A program made the translations under genes and the position numbers. A DNA stretch of 64,000 nucleotides from JAJFFW01 sp965263375 (GTDB taxonomy: Bacteria > Pseudomonadota > Alphaproteobacteria > Caulobacterales > Parvularculaceae): the NCBI GenBank assembly GCA_965263375.1, contig OZ253669.1, positions 1,488,001 through 1,552,000 on the forward strand. Reading direction: 5' to 3'. The notes under the pieces were generated by a model. The model saw only the letters and a program-made list of their open reading frames with translations, ran no database searches and was not told the origin of the DNA. Position 1 is the first letter of the stretch. The number at the start of each line of letters is the position of its first letter. This document shows positions 19,590 to 28,301 of this stretch, in pieces.

Positions 19590-20376
19590 GCGCGTATCTG
19601 GGATAATTGCGGAGATTTCTGAACGAGAGATCGTTTCACGCTACCAGAAACTAGAATCTCATGAAGTTGAGCAAAAATCTGGGCCTAACGACCTGGTGAC
19701 GGTTGTTGATCATGCTGTTGAGGATGCCTTGGAGCGTGCCTTAAAAGACGTTTTGCCCGAGGCGTCGGTGATAGGGGAAGAAGGGGCCGCAGCCGAGCCC
19801 GATATTGTTGCAGCGTTACAAAGCGATGGCGCTTATTGGGTTATCGACCCCCTTGATGGGACGCGTAATTTTGTGCGCGGCGTTGATGAGTTCGGGACCA
19901 TTGTTGCGCTGGTTCGAAATGGCGAAACCATAATGGGTTGGATCCACGGTGCGTTGGAGCGCAAAACCGCGGTTGCGGTTAAAGGCGGCGGCGCCTTTTG
20001 GGATGGGGAAAAGCTTGCGCCAAGTGGAGATGAAGCATCACCGCCAAAGGGGTTAAGGTCTATTGGCGCTCTATCAGATTCATGGCGGACACGGCTATTG
20101 GCCCAACTGAAAGCTGGTTTCCAATTTGCTGAGGGGCAATGTTCCGCCTATGCATATTTAAATATCGCGCGCGGCTTGTTGGACTTTAAAATTTCAAGTT
20201 TGCTTCACCCGTGGGATCATGCGGCGGGCGTTTTGCTGACAATGGAAGCGGGCGGTTGGGCCGCTTTCATTGACGATGACCAGGTTTATCGTCCTTGTGC
20301 GACGCTGCGACGCCCCCTATTGGCCACAGCCCCGGGGCGGGATTGGGCCGAGTATGCTGCAAATATGCAAGGCTAA
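19570..20376 (+). CDS. Inositol monophosphatase family phosphatase (possibly histidinol-phosphatase HisN)
   Basis: A metal-dependent sugar-phosphate phosphatase of about 268 residues. Motifs of the superfamily are present in order: IGEEG, the metal-binding DPLDGTRNF, and the C-terminal WDHAAGVLL. Related genes in alphaproteobacteria are annotated as histidinol-phosphatase (hisN), inositol phosphatase or CysQ; the sequence alone does not separate these. The ATG at 19570 is preferred because AAGGG lies 7 bp upstream; it overlaps hflX by 20 bases, so the two are probably translationally coupled. A longer frame begins at 19537 inside hflX. Confidence 0.88.
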   Translation: MAGVDPERVSGIIAEISEREIVSRYQKLESHEVEQKSGPNDLVTVVDHAVEDALERALKDVLPEASVIGEEGAAAEPDIVAALQSDGAYWVIDPLDGTRNFVRGVDEFGTIVALVRNGETIMGWIHGALERKTAVAVKGGGAFWDGEKLAPSGDEASPPKGLRSIGALSDSWRTRLLAQLKAGFQFAEGQCSAYAYLNIARGLLDFKISSLLHPWDHAAGVLLTMEAGGWAAFIDDDQVYRPCATLRRPLLATAPGRDWAEYAANMQG

Positions 20377-20412
20377 ATAGGCTAAGCGTCGACAATGTTC
20401 ATAAACCAGGGT

Positions 20413-20458
20413 CCATGCTCAGCTAAAAGACAGATTTTTGGTCCTAAGCGGCCGTTCG
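20413..20458 (+). repeat. Left copy of imperfect inverted repeat bounding the accessory segment
   Basis: Read left to right, this 46-base stretch matches the reverse complement of 24197-24242. The outer part CATGCTCAG-TAAAA and the inner part GCCGTTCGA (bases 38-46) occur at identical offsets, with a poorly conserved middle. The outer block also extends a few bases further outward. It lies 37 bp after the phosphatase gene. Likely an old element end or a pair of dispersed intergenic repeats. Confidence 0.5.
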
Positions 20459-20535
20459 ACAAAGGTAAATTGAACGGCAGGTTAATCCTCAAAGCAATCG
20501 AAACGAGCGAGGCTCTACGTGCTCGCCAATCAGTA

Positions 20536-21081
20536 TTACCAATAGGCGGGATCGTTCAACGCGTTTGCGCAACGCGAAGGACCATCAAGGGGATAAATCT
20601 CTTCGCCTGTCAGCGATTGAGCCAACCATCCATCAGGCTGTTCTAGTGGCAGTGGAGATGGAATGATATCGGTACCAATGGGTTTGAACCCGACGCGTTT
20701 ATAGTAGTCAGGATCACCATATGTTACGGCGACATTCACTCCAGAGTCCCGTAGCGCGCCGAGACCGAAATTGATTAAGCGCGCCCCGATACCTAGACCC
20801 TGTTGATCCGATGAGATCGCGACTGGCGACAGGAGATAGACAAGTCTTTCGTCTGCCTCGAAACAAAGTCGAGTGAAGATGATGCAGCCGATGGCTCTGT
20901 CGTTGTCTGAAGCAGTGAATACAGCGATATTGGTATCAGGAGTCGTTTCTATCAGCCCCTTCGCCAGGTTCCCGATCAGAATACCTTCATCCGCATTTTC
21001 TGAATCAGCGAAAGTCGCTTCAAACAAAGCTGCGATCTCACCTGGATGAACTATGGTTGCTAACTCAAAATCTATTCCCAC
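20536..21081 (-). CDS. GNAT family N-acetyltransferase
   Basis: A 181-residue protein of the Gcn5-related acetyltransferase superfamily that transfers acetyl from acetyl-CoA to an unknown amine. The fold signature is visible: VYLLSPVAISSDQQGLGIGARLINFGL holds the pyrophosphate-binding Q-x-x-G-x-G/A loop, followed by a YYKRVGFKPIG C-terminal strand-helix typical of YhbS-like members. I prefer the GTG at 21081: GGGAG lies 8 bp upstream, and the extra N-terminal 45 residues of a longer frame (to 21216) show no homology feature. It sits inside an accessory segment. Confidence 0.85.
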   Translation of the reverse strand: MGIDFELATIVHPGEIAALFEATFADSENADEGILIGNLAKGLIETTPDTNIAVFTASDNDRAIGCIIFTRLCFEADERLVYLLSPVAISSDQQGLGIGARLINFGLGALRDSGVNVAVTYGDPDYYKRVGFKPIGTDIIPSPLPLEQPDGWLAQSLTGEEIYPLDGPSRCANALNDPAYW

Positions 21082-21238
21082 GTTCGACGCTCCCTTGCCA
21101 AACCCGTAAAGTCCTCCAAAAAGAGCATGTGCGCAAGGAACCCTTATGGCCGCTTCTGACCGCATTCCGGCTGTGACTACTGGCTGCGACAACCGGGCAT
21201 TCATCGCTAGAAACAATCATTCAGACGACTGGTCGCGC

Positions 21239-21277
21239 ATTTCGACTGCGAACGATCGCTTCAGTTCGAAATTAGAA
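21239..21277 (+). repeat. Imperfect palindrome upstream of the GNAT gene
   Basis: ATTTCGA-CTG near 21239 pairs with CAGTTCGAAAT near 21267 around an AT/GC-mixed loop, forming a stem with one unpaired base. It lies between the two divergent or unrelated units of the accessory segment. It could be a regulatory site or part of a dispersed intergenic repeat. Confidence 0.4.
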
Positions 21278-21347
21278 AATTATTTCAATTCGTGGCCGAA
21301 CTTTAGTTGGCTAAGACACTCCATGCGCTACATGAACGTTCACAAAA

Positions 21348-22433
21348 TTAATCATCTTCGGAGGCAATAAATACTCCGTTTATAACAAAAGGGCCAATCT
21401 TATCGTCATTATCAGTATTCACCACCATATGCTCTTCATTTGAATCCGTTTTCGCTTTCTTTACTTGCATCGATGTTACGGATACAATTTTTTCATCTAA
21501 TATGTAATCGTATAGGGGACGCGCTGCATCCCGCACGCTACTGAGCATGTCTTCAATCTGACTTCCAAATGATTTAGATTGATCCTCTTTCCACTCGATC
21601 CAACTTTTTATGATCGCATTTTTTTGCTTCTCCAGAAGCTCGTCATCATTCATTCTTAATTGGCTCGACTGTTTGTCGATAAAGTTATCCCATTCTTTAA
21701 TTAGCTGGTTTTGTAGTTTTGTGTTGTCGCGTTCTCGTCGAGCGACCACATCATTTCTGAATTTCTGCGCAAGCTCGACTAATTCCCGCACACAGGAACG
21801 GAATTGGTTCGCTAAATGCGCCGATTCAAAATCTAGCTGAACAGCATGCGCCTCAATAGTATCGTCAATTATATACTCATGCTTTCTAAGTGTAGCTAAT
21901 CGATCATCGAGTTCCCCAATAGCATCAACAAAAACTTCTTCATATTGCTTTTGAGATTTTACCAATACCGACCTTATTTTTTTCCATTCTTCATCAGTCT
22001 GAGGATAAATATCTATCCCACTATCAATGATGCTGTCGAGAGCGTCTTGTATGGAAGATACATAAGAGTTTACAACTTGAACAAGTTGTTCGGAAACCGC
22101 CTTGATGTTATCGTCTAGTTCGCGAGAACGATGTAGCAATGCTCCAAACGCAAATTTTCGTCGCATTTTCAACAAACGCTTTTCACGTAATGACTGAAAT
22201 TGCCGGTATGCCCATATAAACAAGCCAACTTGAATCCCGTATTCGACCGGATTCTTAATCATGCCGGGCACGCTTTCCCACAGCAGTTTCACCTTTCCCG
22301 CATCACCCTCAATGGCTGCCTCGGAAATTTTAAAAAACCATTCAAAAATCCCCGATTCTATTAGCCCGAAGAAATCCAATGCAGTGGATACCGCTAGCGT
22401 CACAACCGGCAAAAAGATCGTGATATACCGCAT
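21348..22433 (-). CDS. Unknown membrane-anchored coiled-coil protein
   Basis: A 361-residue protein I do not recognise. It has a hydrophobic N-terminal segment (about residues 3-25), a second short hydrophobic stretch (about 64-77), then a highly charged region rich in Glu, Lys, Arg and Gln (about 80-310) likely to form long helices or coiled coils, and a polar tail. It lacks catalytic motifs. Base composition is more AT-rich than the neighbouring core genes, and it lies beside an insertion sequence within the 20.4-24.25 kb insert, so acquisition by transfer is likely. It might be a membrane-tethered scaffold; no function can be assigned. Confidence 0.7.
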   Translation of the reverse strand: MRYITIFLPVVTLAVSTALDFFGLIESGIFEWFFKISEAAIEGDAGKVKLLWESVPGMIKNPVEYGIQVGLFIWAYRQFQSLREKRLLKMRRKFAFGALLHRSRELDDNIKAVSEQLVQVVNSYVSSIQDALDSIIDSGIDIYPQTDEEWKKIRSVLVKSQKQYEEVFVDAIGELDDRLATLRKHEYIIDDTIEAHAVQLDFESAHLANQFRSCVRELVELAQKFRNDVVARRERDNTKLQNQLIKEWDNFIDKQSSQLRMNDDELLEKQKNAIIKSWIEWKEDQSKSFGSQIEDMLSSVRDAARPLYDYILDEKIVSVTSMQVKKAKTDSNEEHMVVNTDNDDKIGPFVINGVFIASEDD

Positions 22434-22531
22434 ATGCCCCCCCCTTAAACGAAATTAATACTAGCACGACGCGAGCACAAAGAGAAGGACTTTACGGTAC
22501 TTGTCGGCCACGCAACTGAACGTCCGCATTG

Positions 22532-22551
22532 GGCCGAGGCTGTGTGAAAAC
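22532..22551 (+). repeat. IS left terminal inverted repeat
   Basis: This 20-base sequence is the exact reverse complement of 24103-24122. Similarity stops abruptly outside the repeat and decays inside it, which fixes the likely element boundary. Confidence 0.88.
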
Positions 22552-22595
22552 ACCGAAGCAGTTCAAGGTTTCTGCGGTTAATGCAGGAGGCTTGG

Positions 22596-24053
22596 ATGAA
22601 GCGGTTTATCGAGGGTGCATCACGCAATCAGGGTGGTTTGTTTCCAGCGCATCTTGATGATTTCATTGATGAAGATAACCCGATCCGCGCCGTTGATGTG
22701 TTTGTCGATTTGCTGGATCTGCGCGCACTTGGTTTTACAGCTGTCGATCCGCGTGCAACTGGCCGACCTGGCTACCATCCATCAGTTCTCCTGAAGCTTT
22801 ATATTTATGGTTATCTCAATCGCATTCCCTCAAGCCGACGGCTTGAACGTGAAGCGGGCCGCAATGTCGAGTTGATGTGGCTGACGGGGCGTCTTGCGCC
22901 CGATTACAAGACCATCGCCGACTTTCGCAAGGATTATGGGTCTGCAATTCAGCTTGTGTGTGCTCAGTTCACAGTGCTGTGCCGTGATCTTGGCCTTTTT
23001 GAGCACGGGTTGGTTGCTATCGACGGCAGCAAGTTCAAAGCCGTCAACAGCCGGGACAACAATTTTACACGAACCAAAATCGCCAAACGCATTGAGCAGG
23101 CGGAGACACATATTAAACGCTACCTGACGGCGCTCGAACGCGTTGATCGACAAGCCGGTGATGGGGGCGATGATTTTGCGGAAAGCAAGACCACGCATCT
23201 TAAAGAAAAAATAGAAAAACTGCGCAAACGGATTGAACGCCTGCATGAGATGGACAAGCAAGTGGAAGCTGCGCCAGACAAACAAGTGTCGCTTACTGAT
23301 CCTGACGCCCGCGCTATGGCGACCGCGGGGAATGGAACAAATGTTGTCGGCTATAATGTTCAGATAGCGGTCGATGCGGAACATCACCTGATCCTCGCTC
23401 ACGACGTCAACAATATCGGCAGCGACCGGGCGTATCTGACACCTATGGGACATGCCGCCCTGCAAGCGAGCAGGTGCGCGAAGGTTAAAGTTTTCGCGGA
23501 TCGGGGTTACTACAGCCGCGATGAAGTCCGCGCATGCAAGGGAACAGGCATTGTGCCTTACATTCCCAAAAGTGAAACCTCAGGGGCTTTCAAACACGGC
23601 CGGTTCGCCATTCAAGACTTCCGCTACGACGCAGCACATGATCATTATATCTGCCCGGCTGGCCAGCACCTAACTAAGGGGAAAGTGCGTTCAGACCGTG
23701 CGCCAGATGCTGAAACAGATCACTACCGCAACCTCACTGCTTGCGGCGACTGCCCGCTCAAATCGCGATGCACGCCGGACAAAGTCAAAAGGGTCAAACG
23801 ATGGATCCATGAAGACGTGCTCGACGCCATGCAAGAACGACTTGATCAAATGCCAAACGCTATGAAAATCCGTAGACAAACAGCCGAACACCCCTTCGGA
23901 ACCATAAAGGCATGGATGGGCTCGACACACTTCCTGACCAAAACACTGAAAAACGTGAAAACGGAGACAAGCCTTCAGGTCCTAGCCTACAATCTAAAAC
24001 GTATGATTTCAATCTTCGGCGTCAGACCGCTAATCAAGGTGATGATCGCTTGA
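22596..24053 (+). CDS. IS1182-family DDE transposase
   Basis: This 485-residue transposase catalyses cut-and-paste or copy movement of the IS. The N-terminal DUF772-type domain (RPGYHPSVLLKLYIYGYLN, ELMWLTGRLAPDYKTIADFR) is typical of IS1182/IS5-like enzymes. Probable catalytic residues are the Asp in AIDGSKFKAVNS, the Asp in KVFADRGYYSRDE and the Glu in RQTAEHPFGTIKAWMG. A Cys-rich patch (CPAGQ, CGDCPLKSRC) resembles the zinc-binding insert of the family. The ATG at 22596 has AGGAGG five bases upstream and is preferred to 22581. No frameshift or stop interrupts it, so it may be active. Confidence 0.93.
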   Translation: MKRFIEGASRNQGGLFPAHLDDFIDEDNPIRAVDVFVDLLDLRALGFTAVDPRATGRPGYHPSVLLKLYIYGYLNRIPSSRRLEREAGRNVELMWLTGRLAPDYKTIADFRKDYGSAIQLVCAQFTVLCRDLGLFEHGLVAIDGSKFKAVNSRDNNFTRTKIAKRIEQAETHIKRYLTALERVDRQAGDGGDDFAESKTTHLKEKIEKLRKRIERLHEMDKQVEAAPDKQVSLTDPDARAMATAGNGTNVVGYNVQIAVDAEHHLILAHDVNNIGSDRAYLTPMGHAALQASRCAKVKVFADRGYYSRDEVRACKGTGIVPYIPKSETSGAFKHGRFAIQDFRYDAAHDHYICPAGQHLTKGKVRSDRAPDAETDHYRNLTACGDCPLKSRCTPDKVKRVKRWIHEDVLDAMQERLDQMPNAMKIRRQTAEHPFGTIKAWMGSTHFLTKTLKNVKTETSLQVLAYNLKRMISIFGVRPLIKVMIA

Positions 24054-24102
24054 AAGGAATAAATACGCCAGTCAGAAACTCAGCAAATAGCCGTGACGGC
24101 GC

Positions 24103-24122
24103 GTTTTCACACAGCCTCGGCC
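24103..24122 (-). repeat. IS right terminal inverted repeat
   Basis: Exact reverse complement of the left end at 22532-22551, 49 bp after the transposase stop codon. Confidence 0.88.
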
Positions 24123-24196
24123 AAAAACACCCGATCACATGCCGAAATTCTTACGTCCGGTTCTGCCCGCATTGCTGTCGTAGGGCATTCAAATTC

Positions 24197-24242
24197 GAAC
24201 GGCAAATAGTGGCGAATGCCGGTCTTTTTAACTGAGCATGGA
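24197..24242 (-). repeat. Right copy of imperfect inverted repeat bounding the accessory segment
   Basis: The reverse complement of this stretch matches 20413-20458 at both ends with the same spacing. It contains an internal 7-bp inverted repeat: GGCATTC at 24184-24190 with GAATGCC at 24214-24220 straddles the boundary. The SDR gene begins 68 bp further right. Confidence 0.5.
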
Positions 24243-24310
24243 GCCTAGTTCCGCGCTACGATCCCGATCGTGGCTTGTTTTTGGGGGAATTGGCAAAGAG
24301 GAGCTTTTCA

Positions 24311-25147
24311 ATGCTTAATCGTAAAAGCGATCATCATCCATTCCATCAAAAAGTCTGTGTCATAACAGGCGCAGCTTCCGGGATCGGTCGTGCAATCGCC
24401 GGCCAGCTTTATCGTCAAGGCGCAGTGCTTGCGATTAGTGATATAGATGAAGCTGGCCTTGAAGAAACGAAAAAAGGCTTAAATCCAAATAGTGAATTAA
24501 TTCGTGCACATCAATTGAATGTTGCTGATGGCGGTGCGGTTGAAGCCTATGCTGATAGCGTGCAATCAACAATTGGCGATGCGGACTATGTTTTTAATGT
24601 TGCGGGGCTAACGACGCTTTCTAATTTCGCACAAATGCCGATTGCATCATTTGAAAAAGTCATGGACGTCAATTTCTGGGGGACGGTGCGTATGACGAAG
24701 GCTTTTTTGCCGCAATTAATATCGACCAAGGGCGCGGTGATAAATATATCAAGCCTTTTTGGCCTTGTGGCGTTTCCTGGCCAATCTCATTACTGTGCAT
24801 CAAAATTCGCCGTGCGTGGATTTTCCGAAACACTATCAGTGGAACTATACGAATCAGGGGTGAGCGTTACTTCTGTCCACCCTGGCGGGGTTGCAACGAA
24901 TATCGTTAAAAACGCAGTGGTTGATGCGCCAACTGGGGGCATCAACAATGAAACAGAATTTGCAAAATCTTTTGAAAAAGTTGCAGCGACAAGCGCTGAA
25001 GCGGCCGCTAGTCAAATTTTAAATGGCGCGGCACGGCGGGCAAGGCGCGTTGTTGTTGGACGTGATGCGAAATTTTTGTCTATTTTACAACGGGTTTTCC
25101 CAACTCGATATCGGGATATGATGAAAAGACTTACCCGCTTAGGCTGA
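24311..25147 (+). CDS. Short-chain dehydrogenase/reductase (SDR)
   Basis: A 278-residue NAD(P)-dependent oxidoreductase of the classical SDR family. The cofactor loop TGAASGIGRA, the NVAG motif (variant of NNAG), the catalytic Ser in NISSLFG and the YCASK catalytic Tyr/Lys pair are all present. The Asp in ISDIDEAG at the end of beta-2 suggests NAD preference (inference). The ATG at 24311 is preferred over 24275 because AAGAGGAG lies seven bases upstream. Substrate unknown. It is the first gene right of the accessory segment. Confidence 0.9.
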   Translation: MLNRKSDHHPFHQKVCVITGAASGIGRAIAGQLYRQGAVLAISDIDEAGLEETKKGLNPNSELIRAHQLNVADGGAVEAYADSVQSTIGDADYVFNVAGLTTLSNFAQMPIASFEKVMDVNFWGTVRMTKAFLPQLISTKGAVINISSLFGLVAFPGQSHYCASKFAVRGFSETLSVELYESGVSVTSVHPGGVATNIVKNAVVDAPTGGINNETEFAKSFEKVAATSAEAAASQILNGAARRARRVVVGRDAKFLSILQRVFPTRYRDMMKRLTRLG

Positions 25148-25358
25148 TCTAAAATGGGGATAGAACGAGTTTCGGCGCAGGGCGCATGAATTATGAATGT
25201 TTTGTAACCGTTTTAGATTTGTTCTTTACGATGCAATTAAGTTTTCTGCCCTATTTTTAACGAGACATAATTATTTTTTTTACTTAGCTGGTAGCAGCTT
25301 ACTTTTGTACTTTCAGCGCATCAATCCAATCGTGGTTGCGACCATCTTGAGTGAAGTT

Positions 25359-27779
25359 GTGAATAAAAATAATAATCCGAATAAATTTTCCCCTCATATG
25401 ATATCGTTGGGTTTAATTTCGGCGTTGGCTTTGATAACTGGGGCCTGTTCAACAGGTGGATCCTCCTCGACCCCGTCTCCAGTGGCGACGCCAACACCGC
25501 CGCCGTCTAATCCAACACCTGCTCCCGATCCAACGCCTCCGCCTGCCCCAACGCCGACGCCAGTAAATTTCGATACTGCTGAGTACCGGCAAAATCCCGG
25601 CTTGAACCAAGTTAATGCGCTTGCCGCTTATGATGAAGGAGCGGATGGATCCGGTGCGCTTGTCGCACTGATTGATACGGGTATTGATATCGATAATCCT
25701 GAATTTGATGGGCGTATCGATCCGCGTAGCGAGGACTTAGTAAAGCCTGGAATCGCTGATGCTGCGGATCTGCGTCCTGGAGGACCGCAGCTTCAGGACC
25801 AAGATGGGCATGGTACGGCAATGGCAGGAATAGTCGCCGCCGCACGTGACAACAGCCTTGTACACGGCGTTGCGCCGGAGGCGGACCTTTTAATCTTCCG
25901 TGCTGATGATGAAAATGATCCGGAATTGTTTATTGGCCCAGCGATTACGGAAGGGTTGTTGCTTTCCGCCCAATATGGGGCCGATGTACTAAACATGTCC
26001 TTTGGAACCAGTGAACCGGGGGCGCGCTCAGACTTTCAAACTATTTTTGATTTTACCTCGCAAGAAGATATTGTCGTTGCAATTTCCGCCGGTAATGACG
26101 GCACTACGGATCCAGACGATTCGGCTATTGCTGCAATCGATCCAGAGGCGCGGGGCACGGTCATTGTCGTTGGATCGGTGGATGACAGTAACAACATTTC
26201 TTCGTTCTCTGCGCGCGCCGGTGTCGCGCGGGAGTTCTATCTTGTGGCGCCCGGCGAAGATGTTCCAACAATCTTAGTCGACCCGCAACCAAATACGATT
26301 GCGCTTGTGACAGGTACAAGTCCAGCGACAGCGTATGTTTCTGGCGCTGCTGCTTTAATTCGGGGCTTGTGGCCGCAATTGTCGGCCCAAGAAGCGGTGG
26401 AAATTCTGTTGGATACAGCGACGGATTTAGGCGCTCCAGGTACGGATGTAATTTTTGGGCGCGGCCTTTTAAATATTGGTGAAGCGTTGCAACCCCAGGG
26501 CGGCGTTACAACATCAAGCGTTGACGGTGCAAGCATCACTTTGCCAATCATGCAGGGGCGCGCGCCATCCGCGCAATCAGCTTTTATAAGCTCGCCGGTA
26601 TTTGGCGGTGTAAGACCTGATCTTGGCGGTTTTGCTTTTGTTGATGATTATGGACGTGATTACACTTCATCGTTCGACGCATTTGTAACGGGACCGGGGG
26701 CGCTCAGTTTTGATCCGATAGCCACACAGCGACCTTTTCAAAATATACATTCGCACGCTTCATCCTTCGTAGGCGGTAAATTGCATTTACGATTAGAGCG
26801 TGAGGATATAGCCTTCATTGACAGCGATGCAGCCCTGCGCGTCAACGCGGGCGAGGGTGCTTATCGTGGCGGTCAGAACGATTTTGCAACAGATATCAAT
26901 AGCGCCGATGCTGAGGAAAATATCAGCTTCGCGTTCTCGCAAACACTTTCTAGTGAGACCGCATATTTAGTATCGAAAGGGTATGCGCCGCGCGAGGCGG
27001 ACCGCCTGGCTGGACTGGCGGTTGGGCGAAGCATGCCACGGGCGCGCAGCTTATCTCGTGATGGGTTTTCAGATGGATATTTGGCGTCAACTCAAGATGC
27101 GATTTCCTCTCTCATTCAATGGCGCACGAATGAGCCTTTGATGTTTGATGTTTTTGCGGTTCAAGCGCTTGATGGGCTTGGCAGTAATTTGCGTGCTGGG
27201 GCCACTAGAAGGTTTAGTAATGCACATATGCGCCTTGAGGTTGGCGCGTTAATGGAGCGTGACGCTATTTTAGGCGCCCAGCTTGGTGATCTTTTAAGTG
27301 AAGGCGGCGTCGCCAGAACGGCTTATCTTAGTTTTTCTGGCGCAGGCGACTTGCCATTTGGTTGGGTTGGTCGTGGGCGTGTTGCCGTCGGGAGCACCGA
27401 TTTAAGCGCCGACGGCGGGTTGGTGCAAGGGGTTCAGGACCTTCACACAGTTCAAGCTGCCTTTGGCCTAACGCGGCAAGGCGTTTTCGCCACAAGCGAT
27501 CAAATCAGCTTTTCAATAAGTCACCCTTTACAGGCTGTGTCAGGGCAGTTGACCGTCTTGGCGCCAAGCGCATTTGACAGCGTGAACGAAGAGTTTCTAT
27601 TTGAAGAGCGAAGCGCTGGATTGACGGCGCATAGACGGAATATTGATCTTGAGGCGGCCTATATTCTGGGTGATGTATTTGGCGGCGTAATTGAATTAAA
27701 CCTAATCCATCAATGGGACCCAGACATTTATACCAAGCGTTCTCTGGGGGCGTTGGTTCGCGGCGGTTTTGCGTTCTAG
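25359..27779 (+). CDS. Exported subtilisin-like (S8) serine peptidase with outer-membrane-like C-terminal domain
   Basis: An exported protease of about 806 residues. The signal region ends ALITGACSTGG, resembling a lipoprotein signal though the lipobox is not canonical, followed by a Pro/Thr-rich linker. The catalytic triad is clear: Asp codon at 25674 (ALIDTGID), His at 25809 (GHGTAMAG) and Ser at 26319 (GTSPATAYVSG). The C-terminal half (from about 26500) is Gly/Ala/Ser-rich with alternating strands and ends in FAF, as in autotransporter or outer-membrane barrel domains. The start is uncertain: GTG 25359 gives a good basic n-region, ATG 25398 is an alternative, and the frame stays open up to 25197. 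Confidence 0.82.
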   Translation: MNKNNNPNKFSPHMISLGLISALALITGACSTGGSSSTPSPVATPTPPPSNPTPAPDPTPPPAPTPTPVNFDTAEYRQNPGLNQVNALAAYDEGADGSGALVALIDTGIDIDNPEFDGRIDPRSEDLVKPGIADAADLRPGGPQLQDQDGHGTAMAGIVAAARDNSLVHGVAPEADLLIFRADDENDPELFIGPAITEGLLLSAQYGADVLNMSFGTSEPGARSDFQTIFDFTSQEDIVVAISAGNDGTTDPDDSAIAAIDPEARGTVIVVGSVDDSNNISSFSARAGVAREFYLVAPGEDVPTILVDPQPNTIALVTGTSPATAYVSGAAALIRGLWPQLSAQEAVEILLDTATDLGAPGTDVIFGRGLLNIGEALQPQGGVTTSSVDGASITLPIMQGRAPSAQSAFISSPVFGGVRPDLGGFAFVDDYGRDYTSSFDAFVTGPGALSFDPIATQRPFQNIHSHASSFVGGKLHLRLEREDIAFIDSDAALRVNAGEGAYRGGQNDFATDINSADAEENISFAFSQTLSSETAYLVSKGYAPREADRLAGLAVGRSMPRARSLSRDGFSDGYLASTQDAISSLIQWRTNEPLMFDVFAVQALDGLGSNLRAGATRRFSNAHMRLEVGALMERDAILGAQLGDLLSEGGVARTAYLSFSGAGDLPFGWVGRGRVAVGSTDLSADGGLVQGVQDLHTVQAAFGLTRQGVFATSDQISFSISHPLQAVSGQLTVLAPSAFDSVNEEFLFEERSAGLTAHRRNIDLEAAYILGDVFGGVIELNLIHQWDPDIYTKRSLGALVRGGFAF

Positions 27780-27902
27780 CCGATACACTAACAAATCATA
27801 GTACAGTCCGGCGGTTGCTAGGTGCTTTGTTGCCGTCTTGCGAATGTATGGCCAATGGGCTTATCTAGCGCTCAACTTTGATCAAGTCGTTGGAGGCGCG
27901 CC

Positions 27903-28301
27903 TTGTTGCGATCATTATTGGCGGTTATCGTCGCCGTAATCCTAGGCCTAATGGTTGCACGCTGGATAGAGGCGGCTGGCTTAGCGCTGTCTGGCGCGCG
28001 TTATGGAATGCTGCACCAAAGCGCTTTGATAGCAGGGTGGGGCGTTGGCGCTTATATTGCTGGGCTATCGGCCGTCATGATTGGCCAGCGTTGGCGACCA
28101 CTTGGTTTCCTCGCCGCTGCTGCGCTCGGGCTAAACGGCATGTTGACCTTAATTGGCGAACCCTTGAGCATTTGGACGTGGATTTTAGCGACCCTTTTTG
28201 TGGCGGGCGGCGGTTGGCTATCGGTCATCACTCAGCAAACGACCATGATCCACCCAAATATGCGGGAAGATGAGGGTCAATCTAAGGGGCTTTTTTCGTG
28301 A
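27903..28301 (+). CDS. Small unknown inner-membrane protein
   Basis: A 132-residue protein with about four hydrophobic segments (residues 4-20, 38-60, 65-82 and 89-108) and a short charged C-terminus. I recognise no family. The start is TTG at 27903, supported by GGAGG six bases upstream. Its stop codon overlaps the GTG start of the Nudix gene by four bases (GTGA), which indicates a coupled operon and supports its being a real gene. Confidence 0.75.
   Translation: MLRSLLAVIVAVILGLMVARWIEAAGLALSGARYGMLHQSALIAGWGVGAYIAGLSAVMIGQRWRPLGFLAAAALGLNGMLTLIGEPLSIWTWILATLFVAGGGWLSVITQQTTMIHPNMREDEGQSKGLFS

Larger units (their letters stand above)
22532..24122 (+). mobile_element. IS1182-type insertion sequence, apparently intact
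   Basis: Perfect 20-bp terminal inverted repeats are visible at 22532-22551 and 24103-24122 (GGCCGAGGCTGTGTGAAAAC at the left end, its reverse complement at the right). They enclose one uninterrupted transposase gene. The element is 1,591 bp long, in the usual range for this family. I see no clear target-site duplication: the bases flanking the two ends (ATTG and AAAA) differ. Family assignment rests on the transposase. Confidence 0.9.

Noticed and set aside
20395..20646. 83-codon frame overlapping the inverted repeat and GNAT gene end
   Set aside because: It overlaps the well-supported GNAT gene on the other strand, lacks a ribosome-binding site and resembles no protein.
21082..21216. Upstream extension of the GNAT gene
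   Set aside because: The added 45 residues have no family similarity, while the GTG at 21081 has a strong ribosome-binding site and gives the normal length.
20413..24242. Integron cassette attC sites at the ends of the accessory segment
   Set aside because: The expected RYYYAAC/GTTRRRY core sites are not present and no integrase is in the window.
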